From: Agrocybe praecox
Lineage: Eukaryota > Basidiomycota > Agaricomycetes > Agaricales > Agrocybaceae
Length of the DNA: 64,000 nucleotides
Assembly (NCBI GenBank): GCA_964017145.1
Contig: OZ024846.1
Location: 3,348,001 to 3,412,000, forward strand
Reading direction: 5' to 3'
The translations under genes and the position numbers were made by a program. The notes beneath the pieces are model-generated. The model ran no database searches. It was not told the origin of the DNA and saw nothing but the letters and a program-made list of their open reading frames with translations. Positions 20,502-32,300 of the stretch are shown here, one piece after another. The first letter of the stretch is position 1; every line of letters begins with the position of its first letter.

Positions 20502-23004
20502 TTACCGTACATACATGGGTCTATGCGGAGAATTATCCATTGCCCTGCTGTCAGATCGAACTCGGTCCAGGTAATTCCTCATCTCTTGGTGTACGAGAAA
20601 TTTGCGCCTGGGACATAGGTACATAATATGTGCCAAAGGTTTCGCCATTTCCTCTTCGCATTGTTGAACAAGTTGTTCGAAAAATCCAGCTCGAGGAAGG
20701 AAGAAGATTATGTAGCCGAGAAGCAGAAAATCAATTCTGCCTGGGGTGGTGTCGTTTAATGACCATTGCCAGTGGCCATTGTCAAAGGTCAGTACATTGA
20801 ACATTGTATCTTCGTCCCTGGCCCCTAAATATGGATGCTGCTTCACACAATGTAAGACTGCCCTTGCATAAGCAGAAGGACCTATAGGGTAGTTGTCTGA
20901 TTGGTTTGGGTGCTGTAGAAAGCGCGTAAAGTGCCGAACATAGTGAGCCTTTCTGTCCTCAAGCACAAAGGATTCAAAAAGATAGAGCACATCAAACTCG
21001 TTTGGTCTCGCGGGGGATTGTCGATTGCTGGAAAGGATTGGTACACACATGTCATTCCCCAGGTGACATGCGACGCATAAGAGCAGGATCACCTCGTCGT
21101 TCTCGTAATAGTAGGGCAGTCGAGATAAAAATATTTGTTCCATATATTCTTGATGTTTTTTCTCTATTACAGCCCAGCGCTCATCCAAAGGGGCCTGTGA
21201 GGAAATTCAAGTTTATTAACATCAAATCAAGATTTTTTCCTTACCATGCGTGCACAGAATGGAAGCCAGAACCAAAATACAAATTTTCGGAGGTCCATAG
21301 GAGAATCATACTGCCATTTATTCTTATTGTGGTATTTTATTTCTTTCAATATAGGGTCGAGAAATAAAAACTTGTTGGCGATATTGATTAACGAAGTTGA
21401 GCTCTGGCATAGCGGAAATTCCCTTCTAATGAAGTCCTGAAAGATGTCAATTTTATTGTTCATGCCGTATCCGGGATCTGGGACAAGTTAGTTTGAGATG
21501 TTCAAGTTTTCAACAATTTCTAGGAACACTCTTACATTTGATCACCCATCGAATTATATTTGCAATATGCTCTGATCTGTAGGCATTCATATCAAGGAAA
21601 TAGTCTTCGGACCTCATGGGGTCGAGAAGGAAGTCATGAAGTGATTTGTGTAGGATGTTCACAACTTCCACATCCCTGTGCAATTGGAGAGAGTAATGCT
21701 TTTTGATAGTGACAATGGCCCCAATATCACAGACCAAAATCTCGAGCTCCCCTGGTTCCAAACCCATAAATGGAGATATTTCGACATCGTCGTCTTTATC
21801 AAATACGTGATGTAAGAGGATGCTAAGCATATATAGAATGCGTTCTGTATCTGTGGCGGAGTTGAGGATTATTGTATATAGCGCATCTAGCTGCGCAAAG
21901 GGTAGGTCACCCTTCGCAGGTTGTAGGTTACGGACCACATCAAAGCGGTAATCGGGGCGATGCTTTGTGGATTGGCAATAGCAAAGTACTGTTGCTGCAT
22001 AAATGAATTGCCCGGACGACTTTCTGACGATATCTTCCAGAATTTTGTCGGATGGCCAAGAAGCAGGGATTAGAGATTTAAATGGATGGTTTGTTTTGAT
22101 TTCCTCAAAACCGCCTCTGAGAAATGTGCGAATGTCGTTGTCGGGATGGAATGTATCATCAAGGTAAAGTCGTGAAAATAGCCCTTCCATTTTCTTGGAT
22201 TTAAATGCGAGGTTGATCTCATGCTCAGGGCGACTGGCGATGAGAAATAGAATGGGTAGTTCGAATGTTCGAATTGCGTCTGCTATCATGCGCAAAATCC
22301 TAGCCTGAAAAACCCCATCGCCACACTCGTCGAGGCCGTCTATGACGATGACCCGCCAGGAACCCAAAGGAGATGAAATCCCTGAACAGCAAATATTTTT
22401 AAGGGGCTTCATGACCAGGTGGGTAAACTGATCTTCCAATCCCTTCGTCAAAATCAACGGGTCCGCCTCAATCGCAGAGAGTATTTCGCTTTGAGTGGCG
22501 GGGATTTTGTGATAGATCTGGTATGCAATCGTTGCTACGAACGCGCCTGCGTGGTTCCTCGTTCCATCGGATCTCCAGAAAATGAAAGTTGCGAGGACTA
22601 GCTTGCCGAGAAGACACATTTCGATAAATGACTTTGTGATGGATGATTTTCCTGCTCCTGCAGCGCCAGTCAGCCACATAATGTATTTGTCCCGAGTTTC
22701 GCTGTCGCAACGTTGGGCCCAGTTCATGATCTTCTCCAGGACGGCTATACGGGTATTCGGATGGCATTTTGGGCGGTCGAACTCGGCATTCGAATTGTGC
22801 AAGGCATTCGGTGCCGTAGCTTTCCTCAGAATCTTAAAAGACCCTACAGATAGTTAGATCCATAGCATGTGCGTTTAATTCTTATTACTTACATTTTTCT
22901 CCTTCAACCGCCACATTATGTTGGTTAAATGTACCGCCGGCCACGAAAATGTTCTGGCCGGATATAAAGGGATTATTGGTGATATCACGCCGCTTGTCGT
23001 CCAT
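20502..23004 (-). CDS. NACHT-domain STAND NTPase, gene D
   Basis: Exons 22893-23004, 21536-22843, 21245-21477 and 20502-21194, with introns of 49, 58 and 50 bp and consistent phases, give 781 residues. The start MDDKRRDITN is fixed by paralogues. Residue landmarks: VAGGTFNQHN in the leader, Walker A GAAGAGKSSI (about 97-104), a Walker B identical to gene B, and IASRPEHEINLAF. Exon 3 ends LRKFVFWFWLPFCARM. Exon 4 begins APLDERWAVIEKKHQEYMEQ and carries FLLLGYIIFFLPRAGF. The exon 4 tail is longer than in B (ends HRPMYVR). Leader and first intron match the A/G type, while the variable stretch after LYMLSI is unique. No break found. Probable nucleotide-dependent switch of the NLR-like class. Confidence 0.9.
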
Positions 23005-23519
23005 CCGCACTGCTGTGAACCCGAGACTCGAGAGAAAAGCAATAAGTCGGATGCTGGACGCTCGCTGATGGGGGAAAGCAAGGAAACTGTCGCAGTATTG
23101 TTCGTTGACACGGTCTTTTTATAAGGCGCTGTGCTGTATATTTGGGTATGTACCCATCACATATGGAATCTTTGCGCTACCATTTGATAAATACAGCTAG
23201 AGCATGCATACCACAGCCATGATTAAAAGAGAATGTGTTGCTAGTATGACCAATTGCTCAAATATCCAGATGTAGGAAAAAGCTGGCCCCAGTTACTACT
23301 ACTACTAGTTGACGAAGGGAGTCGGTGTTGATAAATTTAGAACACGAAGCTCCGACACCACCGATTCAACTCTGACAGAAGACGGCACGACATCGGCTGT
23401 GTAATTTTTCTATATTTGGTTGTTGGGTGATTTGCTTTCTGGTTCACGTATCATTTTTGCTTCTTCCACCGACATCTTTGAGGCAGAACTATATCTCACC
23501 ATAGTGGCGTTCGGTTTAT
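23005..23519. promoter_or_regulatory. Upstream spacer of gene D
   Basis: Nearly identical to the spacer of gene G (57.7-58.1 kb), including accacagccatgattaaaag at about 23210-23229 and a tact/acta repeat at 23295-23312. No gene. Inferred to hold the promoter of D. Confidence 0.35.
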
Positions 23520-23830
23520 GCACACTTCCAAGATTCTCCACACGCTTAGTGACCGACAAGTACTATGAAGTGAGTTGGTTTTGCCGTTTCCGTTCCATAT
23601 TCTTCACTCCCTTTCCTCTTTTGCACCTTTCTCTTGTGTTACTTCAAGAAATTCGCTGATAATCTCCACTTAAAAATGTCATCTGGTCCCACATGGCTAT
23701 CAGGGTTGTCAATGTGTTGTAGCTGTGAGCGAATTTTGCTTATCTTGCTGGTAAATCTTCATCATTTCTTGCATTTGAATTGAAATCAATACGTTTTGCA
23801 CGGATAGGCGCAATGACGGAAGAAATTACA
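23520..23830 (+). pseudogene. Permease central-exon remnant, unit D
   Basis: Contains the exon end near 23570, the intron-like tract, then gtcatctggtcccacatgg at about 23677. Compared with G, the segment coding for the SNVNYALSK part has been lost here as well, so D and G share a specific deletion. Confidence 0.5.
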
Positions 23831-24983
23831 GGAAGTCTTCGAGATTTGCTGCGGGTGGTTGGGGTTGGGCAATGTTTTGGGTTGGGCGTTTGATTGGGTT
23901 GCGTGAGGAAACGAGCTTGAGGGAGACCACCCGCACGCTATGCAAGTCATCATTCGCGTTCACGAAGATATAGGCGACCTCCGTTCCGTCCTCGTTTAAC
24001 CTCTGTGCGCTTCCCTTCCTCTTCGTCGGGATCCGGGACCTACCCACGACTATCTCGTCACCTTCAACGTCTTTGCCATATCTCATTCCATTCCCCTTGT
24101 TTTTCCACCGCTCAGCGACCCTCAGACTACTACGTGCACATTAAATACAGACGCTGGCGCTGATGTTGGTATATCGACTTGGATAGCACCCTCACGTTTC
24201 TCTTCGCGCCTGCAGCTTGCTTTCGCCTGCCTCTCGTCAAATTACTATCACCCTAAACACAAACACGAACGCGACGATTGATATCACAAACGGCTGCGCT
24301 TTTGTCGTCGTCGTCGTCGTCGTCTCCATACGTCAATAATTCATTCGGAAAGAAGAAGGAATAGTTATATAATTATACTTTGCCCCCGCTTCTCCCATCT
24401 AGCATATCCATCAAGCTCCCGCAGGCTCGAGTCTCAAGGTCAACGAAGGTCCTCCGAGTCCACAGGAACAAGTACTCTACCCGCACGCTATTCATATTGG
24501 CACAATGCTCTCGGTTAGCCCTTATCGTCTCTCGCGAGTCTCGGGGCTGTGGCATTTTTTGGTGCAACAAATGCCTTTTTCTTCATCACCCTATTGTTGA
24601 GGCCCGCCGAGGGTTGGGAAGCGTATGAAAGTCCATCGTACTGAATATACGGTTGCGGGATGGGAGGTGTGGGCCAAGGCTGGCGAGAACGTTGGAACGT
24701 ATGCGTTGAGGAGGGTTAGGGCGACCGGTTGAGGATATGGGTATTTGGAAAGTTCAAGGAGAACTTTAATTAGGTCCACGCTTCACCGGCACCAGCCGCT
24801 ATCCATCCATCCATCCTGCCTTCATCTTTTGAAAGAATGATACCACCCTGCTTTCCTTTCGTATGTCACATTCGTTCTTTAGGGGTGGCAATGATAAAAG
24901 GATTGTGTCAAAGTTGAGGTATGTATAGGGAATTATTTGTGGACCACCAGTGATATTGACGTTCTGGCTGTTATTCTTTCCTG
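23831..24983. other. Decayed permease block of unit D
   Basis: Aligns with 12.1-13.15, 41.55-42.25 and 58.44-59.45 kb. A (gtc)n run sits at about 24304-24322. The stretch 24500-24680 corresponds to the tentative last permease exon. No intact frame. Confidence 0.45.
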
Positions 24984-25316
24984 TCTCTGTTCCATAGGTC
25001 GATGGATCTGCCGGCAAGGATAAGCTAGTGGGCAAGGTCACCGTTGGACTTGCTGATTTGCTTGGTACGTACCCAGTGTTCCTCACGATTCCTCAAAATT
25101 GTTCAAAATTATCATCTAACTGTCACCTCATACAGTCCTCAAATCCACCGGATCCGCGTTTGAAAACTTCTATCACGACGAATACACCCCTGTCGTAGAA
25201 GTAAACGACAGAATCTTCTCTACCTCTGTTGACCTTTCGTACACCTTCGTCTCCGTTTCCATCAAGGCACCCACAGACGAGAAGAATTTGGAGTTTGTCA
25301 TCCCTCTGCAGGGATG
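24984..25316 (+). pseudogene. Unidentified gene remnant (3' exons)
   Basis: Two exon-like stretches, about 24998-25061 (VDGSAGKDKLVGKVTVGLAD) and 25136-25318 (STGSAFENFYHDEYTPVVEV to VIPLQG plus stop), are separated by a plausible 74 bp GT-AG intron. Codon use and sequence look protein-like. The frame upstream of 24998 contains stops, so the 5' part is lost or mis-modelled. Family not recognised. Confidence 0.4.
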
Positions 25317-25445
25317 ATGAAGTCGCTGGACGAGCAAGGAAGGCAACGTTAGACGTTTGCGTTCATTTTCCTTGATTCGTTTCTGTGCTTGGATGAATGA
25401 CGGATGCTGATTTCGATTCCCTTTATGCAGGCCACTCTATACAAA

Positions 25446-25688
25446 ATGGCTGAACTCATTATTGTTGAGAATGCAAGCATCAACCATGTTTCGTACGCTC
25501 TGCCCAATAAACCTTATATTCCGGTGGATATGAGATATCTGAATATCGATAACCTCACACCGTATGTCCACTTCGTTCTCCTCCTTCCTCGTTTCCGCTG
25601 AAATTCTTGCTGTAGTGCCCAAGCTGAAGTGTTTACGCCTATCGATGCTCCTAGTGGTTTGATTACTGCCACAATTTCGAGGAAATGA
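25446..25688 (+). CDS. Small two-exon protein of unknown function
   Basis: Exon 25446-25561 (MAELIIVENASINHVSYALP...) joins across a 54 bp GTATGT-TAG intron (25562-25615) to exon 25616-25688 (AQAEVFTPIDAPSGLITATI..), in phase, giving 62 residues. An in-frame stretch extends upstream to a CAG acceptor-like site at 25429, so it could be the 3' end of a longer gene, perhaps continuous with the remnant at 24984-25316. The alternating hydrophobic pattern suggests beta strands. No domain recognised. Confidence 0.4.
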
Positions 25689-26079
25689 GAGGGACAAGGT
25701 CGAAAAGAGAGGAGGAATGAACCCACCATAATGATATTTTATCAGTACCTATCTACGTTTTGTTACTTTTATTTCGTCTGAATAAATGACTGCATGGCAC
25801 AAACTACTCACCACAACACGAATAAAATGTTGTTATTTCATGAACCTGCCTCCCAGAAAAGCCTCCTTACCCAGCGACCAGGTGATCGGCACATCCGTTA
25901 TTTACCAGAGCCAAACTGAAAATCCCCGTCGGGAACAAAATTTCTAGATAGTTTCGTTTCTTTGTGCTTGCTCATCGTCACGTACGTCGTTCTTTGCAAT
26001 TCTTCTTTTCTTAACGGCTCACGTATTTCTGTGCTCTCTACATAGTCATGATGGCAGGTGGGGTGCGCTTTACACCCAC
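25689..26079. other. Spacer, no gene seen
   Basis: Unique-looking AT-rich sequence without supported coding potential. Confidence 0.4.
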
Positions 26080-26335
26080 CTTTTTCTCCTAGCCTCTCAC
26101 CTTTCCTCTCTCTTTCATCAGAGACCCCAACAGTGCGGGGTATTAAATGTCAGCGCTTTGGATCGCCTTTGCCAACCCCTCTTGTTGGCCTGGCACTCCA
26201 CTGGTCAACTCGTCTTCGAAGTTTCGTGGCATCATTGCCCTCGCATCCCGGCGACGGACACAACTTACCTTCCCTCCCTAATAGATCCACTCGTCTCGCC
26301 CTCTACCATCGAAGTTTGAACGTTTAGCGTCAATG
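26080..26335 (+). pseudogene. Permease 3' exon remnant (PLVGLALHW), copy 3
   Basis: One frame reads PTPLVGLALHWSTRLRSFVA and SHPGDGHNLPSLP. The PGDGHN stretch is among the closer matches to the permease PPGDAYNF motif. Frame breaks and stops follow. Confidence 0.5.
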
Positions 26336-27320
26336 TTTTAGCGCAGCGCTATCTAGATTTATTGGATTGCGCGAGGTTTAGCTGACGGCTGTTACTGGGG
26401 GCTGATATTGTACGTCCCCCTTTTTCTTTGTTTCCCGTTCCTCATCTTTACTTGGAAAGCGCAGGATATCGTGCATCCCCCGCTTCCTTGTGCCCAACCA
26501 TCCTATTACGACCCCTCTCTTTGGCCTCACGCGCAACGCATCTCCTCTTTGTCATTCGTCTTTGTCGTATTAATCGTAATGACACCCATACGTTCCTCTT
26601 CTCGCCTGCCGCTTGTTTGGGCCTGCCTCTCGCCAAAGCCATCACAATCAGCCCAAATGCAAATATGAACGCCCAATTACTATTATGAACGTCTGAACTT
26701 TCCTCGTCATCGTCCTCATTCTCGCCTCATCAACAATTCACTGGTCCTCCCTCCCCCGCATCCCTCTTCTTTCTGTAACCTCATCTGCATCATCCTGTTT
26801 CGGTTCTCACTTTCCTGTGCCTGCTAGGCCTTCCACTATTCCGATGCCCACTACATCTGTCAATCCGACAACGACTGCACCCCGAGCTGAAGCGAGTATA
26901 AACCGCGATCGGACTTTGGAACCTAGGAACATCTCCACCTTGTATACTTTCCGCCCTGCTACGAACCCTCAAATTCCAGAAGGAACGACTTATCCCGGGT
27001 ACCCTGTACAAACACCATTTCCTGACCCCAGGTCAGGTTTCCGCAGAAGAGCGGAGACGATAACGGGTGCCATTCGGACGACTTCGAACGACGTTTTTGG
27101 ATATTAGGGCTCGACGTCAGATTGGTCGACAATGGGCCCCGCTGCTGCTGCTGCTGCTGCTGCCTCGGCCTCGGCCGCCGCTAGAAGTAGTGCAGCCGTG
27201 CTGCCCACATCTCCTCCCTCTTCTTCAACTAGGGGAGCCGGTTCGTCATCGCAGCGCTCTCTTGCGGTGGCCATGCCTAACCCCTTCCTTCGTCCTCGAC
27301 CAGGGGGGACGACATGATTT
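26336..27320 (+). repeat. Repeated block with low-complexity Ser/Thr/Ala-coding stretch
   Basis: Homologous to 43.55-44.49 kb. The plus-strand frame 26817-27107 (96 residues) contains APRAEASINRDRTLEPRNIS and IPEGTTYPGYPV. A following frame contains a (gct)7 run giving polyalanine (about 27139-27160). In the partner copy the same peptide is retained, with small shifts, between 43856 and 44520. This looks like the cytoplasmic tail of a once-coding membrane protein gene, now broken into frames in both copies. Identity unknown. Confidence 0.4.
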
Positions 27321-28072
27321 TGGGATGATGCCTATGTCGATACATCTTCCCATCGACAGCTGAAGATACTTCAGCTTCTTGTACCACTCTCACTCTTTTG
27401 GTCGCGTTTTCTGGGATTTTTTGTGGGGCGTCATGACGCATTTATTTCATGGATTGTTCATAGGTTATCGACTATTCTATCCCTCCTCATCTCTTCCTCC
27501 ATCTTTCCATCACCGCCACGTTTTAACGACTTCCTTAGACATGCTGCTGCCCCTATTGTTGCTTGATCATGACTTGAACCGAATTTTACGCAAATTTCAC
27601 GACCTCTTCTACTATCCATCCACACATCCATTCATTTTCCGCATTTTTTATCATCCAGGTGGCATATGACGCGTGCTCAGCATCCAATATCCGATACCGA
27701 TGCCACAATACATCCAGTCCGTTACTAGGCAATCACCCACATGTGTTTACGCAGAAGAATTGCGTTGAATAACAACCAGATTCATTCTGCTTCCTCTATC
27801 AACCATCCGTTCCCTTTGACGATCATCGCTAGTCAATTAGTACTTTGCGGTTCTTCTCATTGTCGCGTACCACCTCCAGGCTTCATATCCCACCCCGTCT
27901 GCGAATGGTCATTCACTGACAACCATTGGTCAGCTCTAGATTATAAAATTTCTCCGCGTCTTTGGACGCTCTCGAATGAAGACGTGGAAAAGCCCCATGT
28001 GTCGTACCATACGGCCCTCGTTATAATTCGGACAATGCTGCAATCCAATATTCGAGTCGCTGCCGCTCCGAC
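27321..28072 (+). other. Region upstream of F-box/LRR-like gene, possible 5' exon
   Basis: The frame 27741-28076 contains NHPFPLTIIASQLV. This resembles the end of the F-box domain (PFPLxIASQVCRxWR) of agaricomycete F-box proteins, while the next gene starts with RRRVALDTREPWTSIYV, the usual continuation. The two halves are in different frames, about 250 bases apart. Either an unresolved intron or a disrupting insertion separates them. No other gene seen. Confidence 0.4.
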
Positions 28073-29341
28073 ATGATAAAACTTTTGCAAATGAATCGAG
28101 CTCGGAGACGGGTCGCATTGGATACGCGAGAACCATGGACGTCGATTTATGTGCGCAATCCGTCGCGCAATGTTTTGGACAAGTACATTGAGTGGCTGCA
28201 AATATCCGAAAAGAGCAGGAAGACCTCTTTGATCGACTTTGAGCTAGAATCGGGAGGCGGGGCCTTGACGGAACTAGTCCTATCCGAGGTTGCACGAGTG
28301 CTTCATAGCATCCGTGACTTGGCAGTTAACCCTAAGAAAAGTCATGTTGATAACTTCGCAACCCAGGATAGTGGAGGATCGATTCGTTTGCTGCGTAATA
28401 TTATATGTACGCATGGAAATTTGCCACTGGAACGGATCCACGTCAAACTTTCAAAAGACATACCCACAAAACGAAGGAAAAACTTGTCGGAAATATGGGA
28501 GCATCTATCTTCCTTTCCAAATATCCAGCAAATTAAATGGGATTATCATATGATGGTCCTGTCACCTACGAATTCGTGGAGAGCGGCTAATTTAACAGTT
28601 GTAGAAGTGAGGTGGCTTCAGTGCTCCGACCTATACTGGATTATGTCCGCTTGCCCAGGACTTGAAGAGCTTAAGATGACTTCGATTGCTTCTGACCACA
28701 TTCCTGTCAACCTCGACCAAATGCCAATCGTTGAACATCGCCATCTCAAGTTCCTTAAGCTCTTCCGCTGGAAACCTCTTCCTCCAATTTTTACAATGAT
28801 TACGTCGCCCTTCTTGGAGAAGCTATATCTGTCATACATTGCAACTACGTCGTCCACACAAGTTTTTGAAGACTTCATCCGACGCTCGAAGCCTCCGCTG
28901 CGTGTGTTTAGCTACGAACAACGACATCGTTTCTCGGAACCTACCTCGGAGAGGCATGATCAAAACGTTGGCTACCTCAACATTTGTTCAACATATTTTG
29001 GGGGTACTATGGAACACTTCGGGCTCATGGAGAACGTGACTCCTGGTATCATAAAAATGCTTATGGAACGTCTGCCTGACGGCACTCACAAACACATACC
29101 GAATATGAGATATCTAGATCTTTGCGTAAATGACATCCAAGGTGGTCTTGTCAGCGACCCGATATTTTCACTTTCGGTTATATACCATGAAGTCCCAAGG
29201 GCCTTTAGAATGACGAAAGGAAGCCGCGGAAGAATGGCGGGGATTACGCTAAGGAGGAACAGTGACTATGGAATTGGTGGCCAAGAGCGGTTTAAGGCTA
29301 TGGCAAGGGAAGGTGTTTGGATAACGAAGTTGGCCTGTTAA
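28073..29341 (+). CDS. F-box/LRR-like protein (N-terminus uncertain)
   Basis: An intronless frame of 422 residues. The start contains RRRVALDTREPWTSIYVRNP followed by a KYIEWLQISEKS segment. This matches the layout of basidiomycete F-box proteins after the F-box: WRxVAL, LWTSI, then the 'W-L-x-RSG-S-x-P-L' helix. Leucine-rich strands such as LTVVEVRWLQCSDLYWIM, CPGLEELKMTSI, HLKFLKLFRWKPL and FLEKLYLSYIAT form irregular LRRs from about 170 to 280. Such proteins act as substrate receptors of SCF ubiquitin ligases. The F-box itself is not in this frame; a piece (PFPLTIIASQ) is upstream. The gene is outside the repeated NACHT units and shows no internal break. Confidence 0.6.
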   Translation: MIKLLQMNRARRRVALDTREPWTSIYVRNPSRNVLDKYIEWLQISEKSRKTSLIDFELESGGGALTELVLSEVARVLHSIRDLAVNPKKSHVDNFATQDSGGSIRLLRNIICTHGNLPLERIHVKLSKDIPTKRRKNLSEIWEHLSSFPNIQQIKWDYHMMVLSPTNSWRAANLTVVEVRWLQCSDLYWIMSACPGLEELKMTSIASDHIPVNLDQMPIVEHRHLKFLKLFRWKPLPPIFTMITSPFLEKLYLSYIATTSSTQVFEDFIRRSKPPLRVFSYEQRHRFSEPTSERHDQNVGYLNICSTYFGGTMEHFGLMENVTPGIIKMLMERLPDGTHKHIPNMRYLDLCVNDIQGGLVSDPIFSLSVIYHEVPRAFRMTKGSRGRMAGITLRRNSDYGIGGQERFKAMAREGVWITKLAC

Positions 29342-32300
29342 AAAGTGTGTATACGAATTTGCGAGTAATAAATTTACTCAATGACCTCGTTCAATCCGGA
29401 GACTCTTGAATTGTCAGCCTACCCTTGAGAGCTCTGTTCTTGACACAAGCTGATGAATGCGGTGCGGTGCCTCAAGGATCTTAAATTTCGCACTTCAGCA
29501 TCAGTAAACAGAAACAAAACACACATTTCCCCTCATTTGTGTACCTTAAAATGTACATATAGATATACCCTAGGTATTGACGTAGTGTGTAGATTATATG
29601 CAAAATAATTTTGGGTTTAAAATGGTGTCAACATGTTCAATTTTTGTTCAACTCTGACGGGCGCTTAAATAATGCATCTCGAGTAGACCCCTCAGTTATA
29701 TTGTTTCTACAGAGGAAGGTACCTCTATCTAGACGTATACACTCCCTCTACATACGTACAGCATAACCCAAGCATCAAACCCACTCCATCTAACCCGACA
29801 CACTCTGGTTCATGCAACCGACCTACCTCCTCCTCGATCCCCTTTACAATTAGTTTAATGCCAGCGAATGGTTCCAATTAGATGTACGTTACGTTTATTA
29901 CGTCTTCAAGCATCTATATATATATCGAATTCTAGCACGAAAATTATGCTGTTTGAACTGGAAAATACGCACGCACGACGCGAAAATGATGGGCGCCGAT
30001 CAGTAAAATGCCTGAAATGTTGCAACGTATTCCAGCTTTCGGAATGTATTGCAACACATTTCGCCAGGAATCTCAATAAATGGAATCATTTTGAGGGGCA
30101 TATAATGCTGCACAAGTCTTCCAGGAAATTTGAAACACATGGAATATTTCTGTGCTCATGGAATCAGGTTAGAATATTTCCTAGGGGGTTGCGACGTGCG
30201 TTGAAATACCTACACAATTAATTGCGATTGATCCGGACTATTTTGCCGGTTCGTGATGCCGGCCAGGCCAGCAGGTCTAGCGGGCCTGGTCCGTCTGGTC
30301 TCAGAAGGTCAAAAAGGACTTGTAGATACATTGGCTATCCACGAACGATAGTCCTGATAGTAATTATGTGACAGTAGCACCTTCATTCAGTCGATAATCA
30401 CAATGATGGCTTTGGGACTTGTGTTGAATTTTGTCTAAGTACGACAGTCACAAGATCATGTGCCGAAATTGCCGGCTCCATTCATCAAAGTTCGCACTGT
30501 CCGATCCGAACGTCCCATCAAAATGATCCCGCTGCTCTTTCTTTTGAACCACCACCTCAACCGTCTTTCTGCTCCCTGTTATCGCATCGTTCTTCCCAAT
30601 ATTTTCAGCTCCCTCACGCTGGCTCAAACTGTAGTGAAAAATGGTGTGTTCATTACCATCTATCACATACAAGCCACCTCAGCAGTCTTCGTTTGAAGCC
30701 TCTTTATGGATTGGCTCGTTACTGCAGTCAAGAAGACGCAGAATCTGGATCACTTGTCTTTTATTGACCTTCTAGGCGAAAATCTATAGGTAAGTATCCC
30801 ACTCTTTATCACTTTGAGCGCATATATGCGCTTTTCTAATGGAGGCTTCCACAGGTACATCCCTGAAACAAGGAGACAAGGCATTCTTCCTTCATATATG
30901 TGCTTCATAGGTCCATATATGCGTTAGATATGCTCGTATATGCGTCGGTATGTTCGTCTTTTTACTTGCTTTCGCATATATGTCAGTAATTCACATTTCT
31001 TTGCGAACATAGACACATAAAGGGAGCTCATGGCACTGGAATATCGAAAACGTGAGTTTTTATTATCCGCATCGTGATCCTGTTTACCTTAATCATGGCT
31101 TCAATCATCTCATCTCTGTGAGGTCATTCATCCGCTCGAGAATGTAAGTTTTCCCTATGACATATGCTTCCCATACAAACTGATGCCGATTATGAACACA
31201 GTGTCGATGCATGGCGGCTGCGCCACTCTATTGCTTCACTATCAATCTATATCGCCCTGTTTTCTTATGTAGTAAATAACATAAATGATATGTACTTCTG
31301 TATGTCCTCTTTCCGAAATATATAAGACGTATGGAAACAACTCCCCCCAAGAGAAACTATGAGATGTAAACATAATTGGGTAGAAAGCTCAGAAGGTTGT
31401 GAACATGTGGCAACTAATTACCTGAGTTTTTGATTGATTCCATGAGTTTCTAACGGTGGCCAGTATCGTATACTTTGAAATAATTCCAGACTTCCCAACG
31501 GTCACATGTTTTCCGATGCATGTTCCAACTTGGTTGCAAAGGTTCTCAGGTTTGCGGCGCCTTTTGATAGATTGTACCGTATTCTACTAGTTTATATGAA
31601 GTCCGGCATTTTACTGATGGCCCGCCCGCCACTGCGTTTGGCGTATTGCGTTGTTTTTAGGCATTTTTCTGCGTCTGGGCCGGGAGCTACACATTGAAGT
31701 ACGTTGGTCAAATAATCTATGACGTATATCGTAAGTGGTCATGCACATGGCCCAGGAGGTCCGAGAACGTGCTCATTGTGCGTGCTCGTTCTCCTCCATT
31801 TGTGCGCCGTCGTTTGTAGCGCTCTCAATTTTTGTGATTCGGCTCTTTTTAAAGTTGATTTAAATGTAAATAGTATATATGTAACTACCGTAAAATTTTG
31901 AAATCCATCGTCAAATTTCCTGGCTCACAGTGCTCAGAAGATACCCGATCTCCTCCTCTTCCTGTACACAACGAAATAACAACTTGTGTAAAAAACCTCC
32001 CTTTTTCTCAAACGCTGGCACACAACGGTACGGCCACGTACATTCCTTCCCTTCATTTCGTGCATATTCACAGCTCGTGGTTGCTTTCTGGTCGTTTTAC
32101 GTGCGTTCTGGGGCGGATCATGTTGGCTAAGGGATATTACTACATGTTAAAAATGTTTTTTCTCAGAGAAATTGTCTCTCTGGATGCACAAAAAATGTTC
32201 AAAGAGGGATGTAGTTATGTCTCTCAAATGTGCAGTATTTCATGAATAAATTTAATTTCAAGTTCATTATCACCAATCTGTGAGTGATACATGTAAAGAA

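Noticed and set aside
27139..27160. Polyalanine coding run as a functional domain
   Set aside because: A simple (gct)n repeat inside a block whose frames are broken in both copies.
30448..30672. 74-residue minus-strand frame as a confirmed gene
   Set aside because: Protein-like composition, but no homologue recognised, no convincing splice sites, and a stop just upstream; left as a remark in the gene-poor interval.
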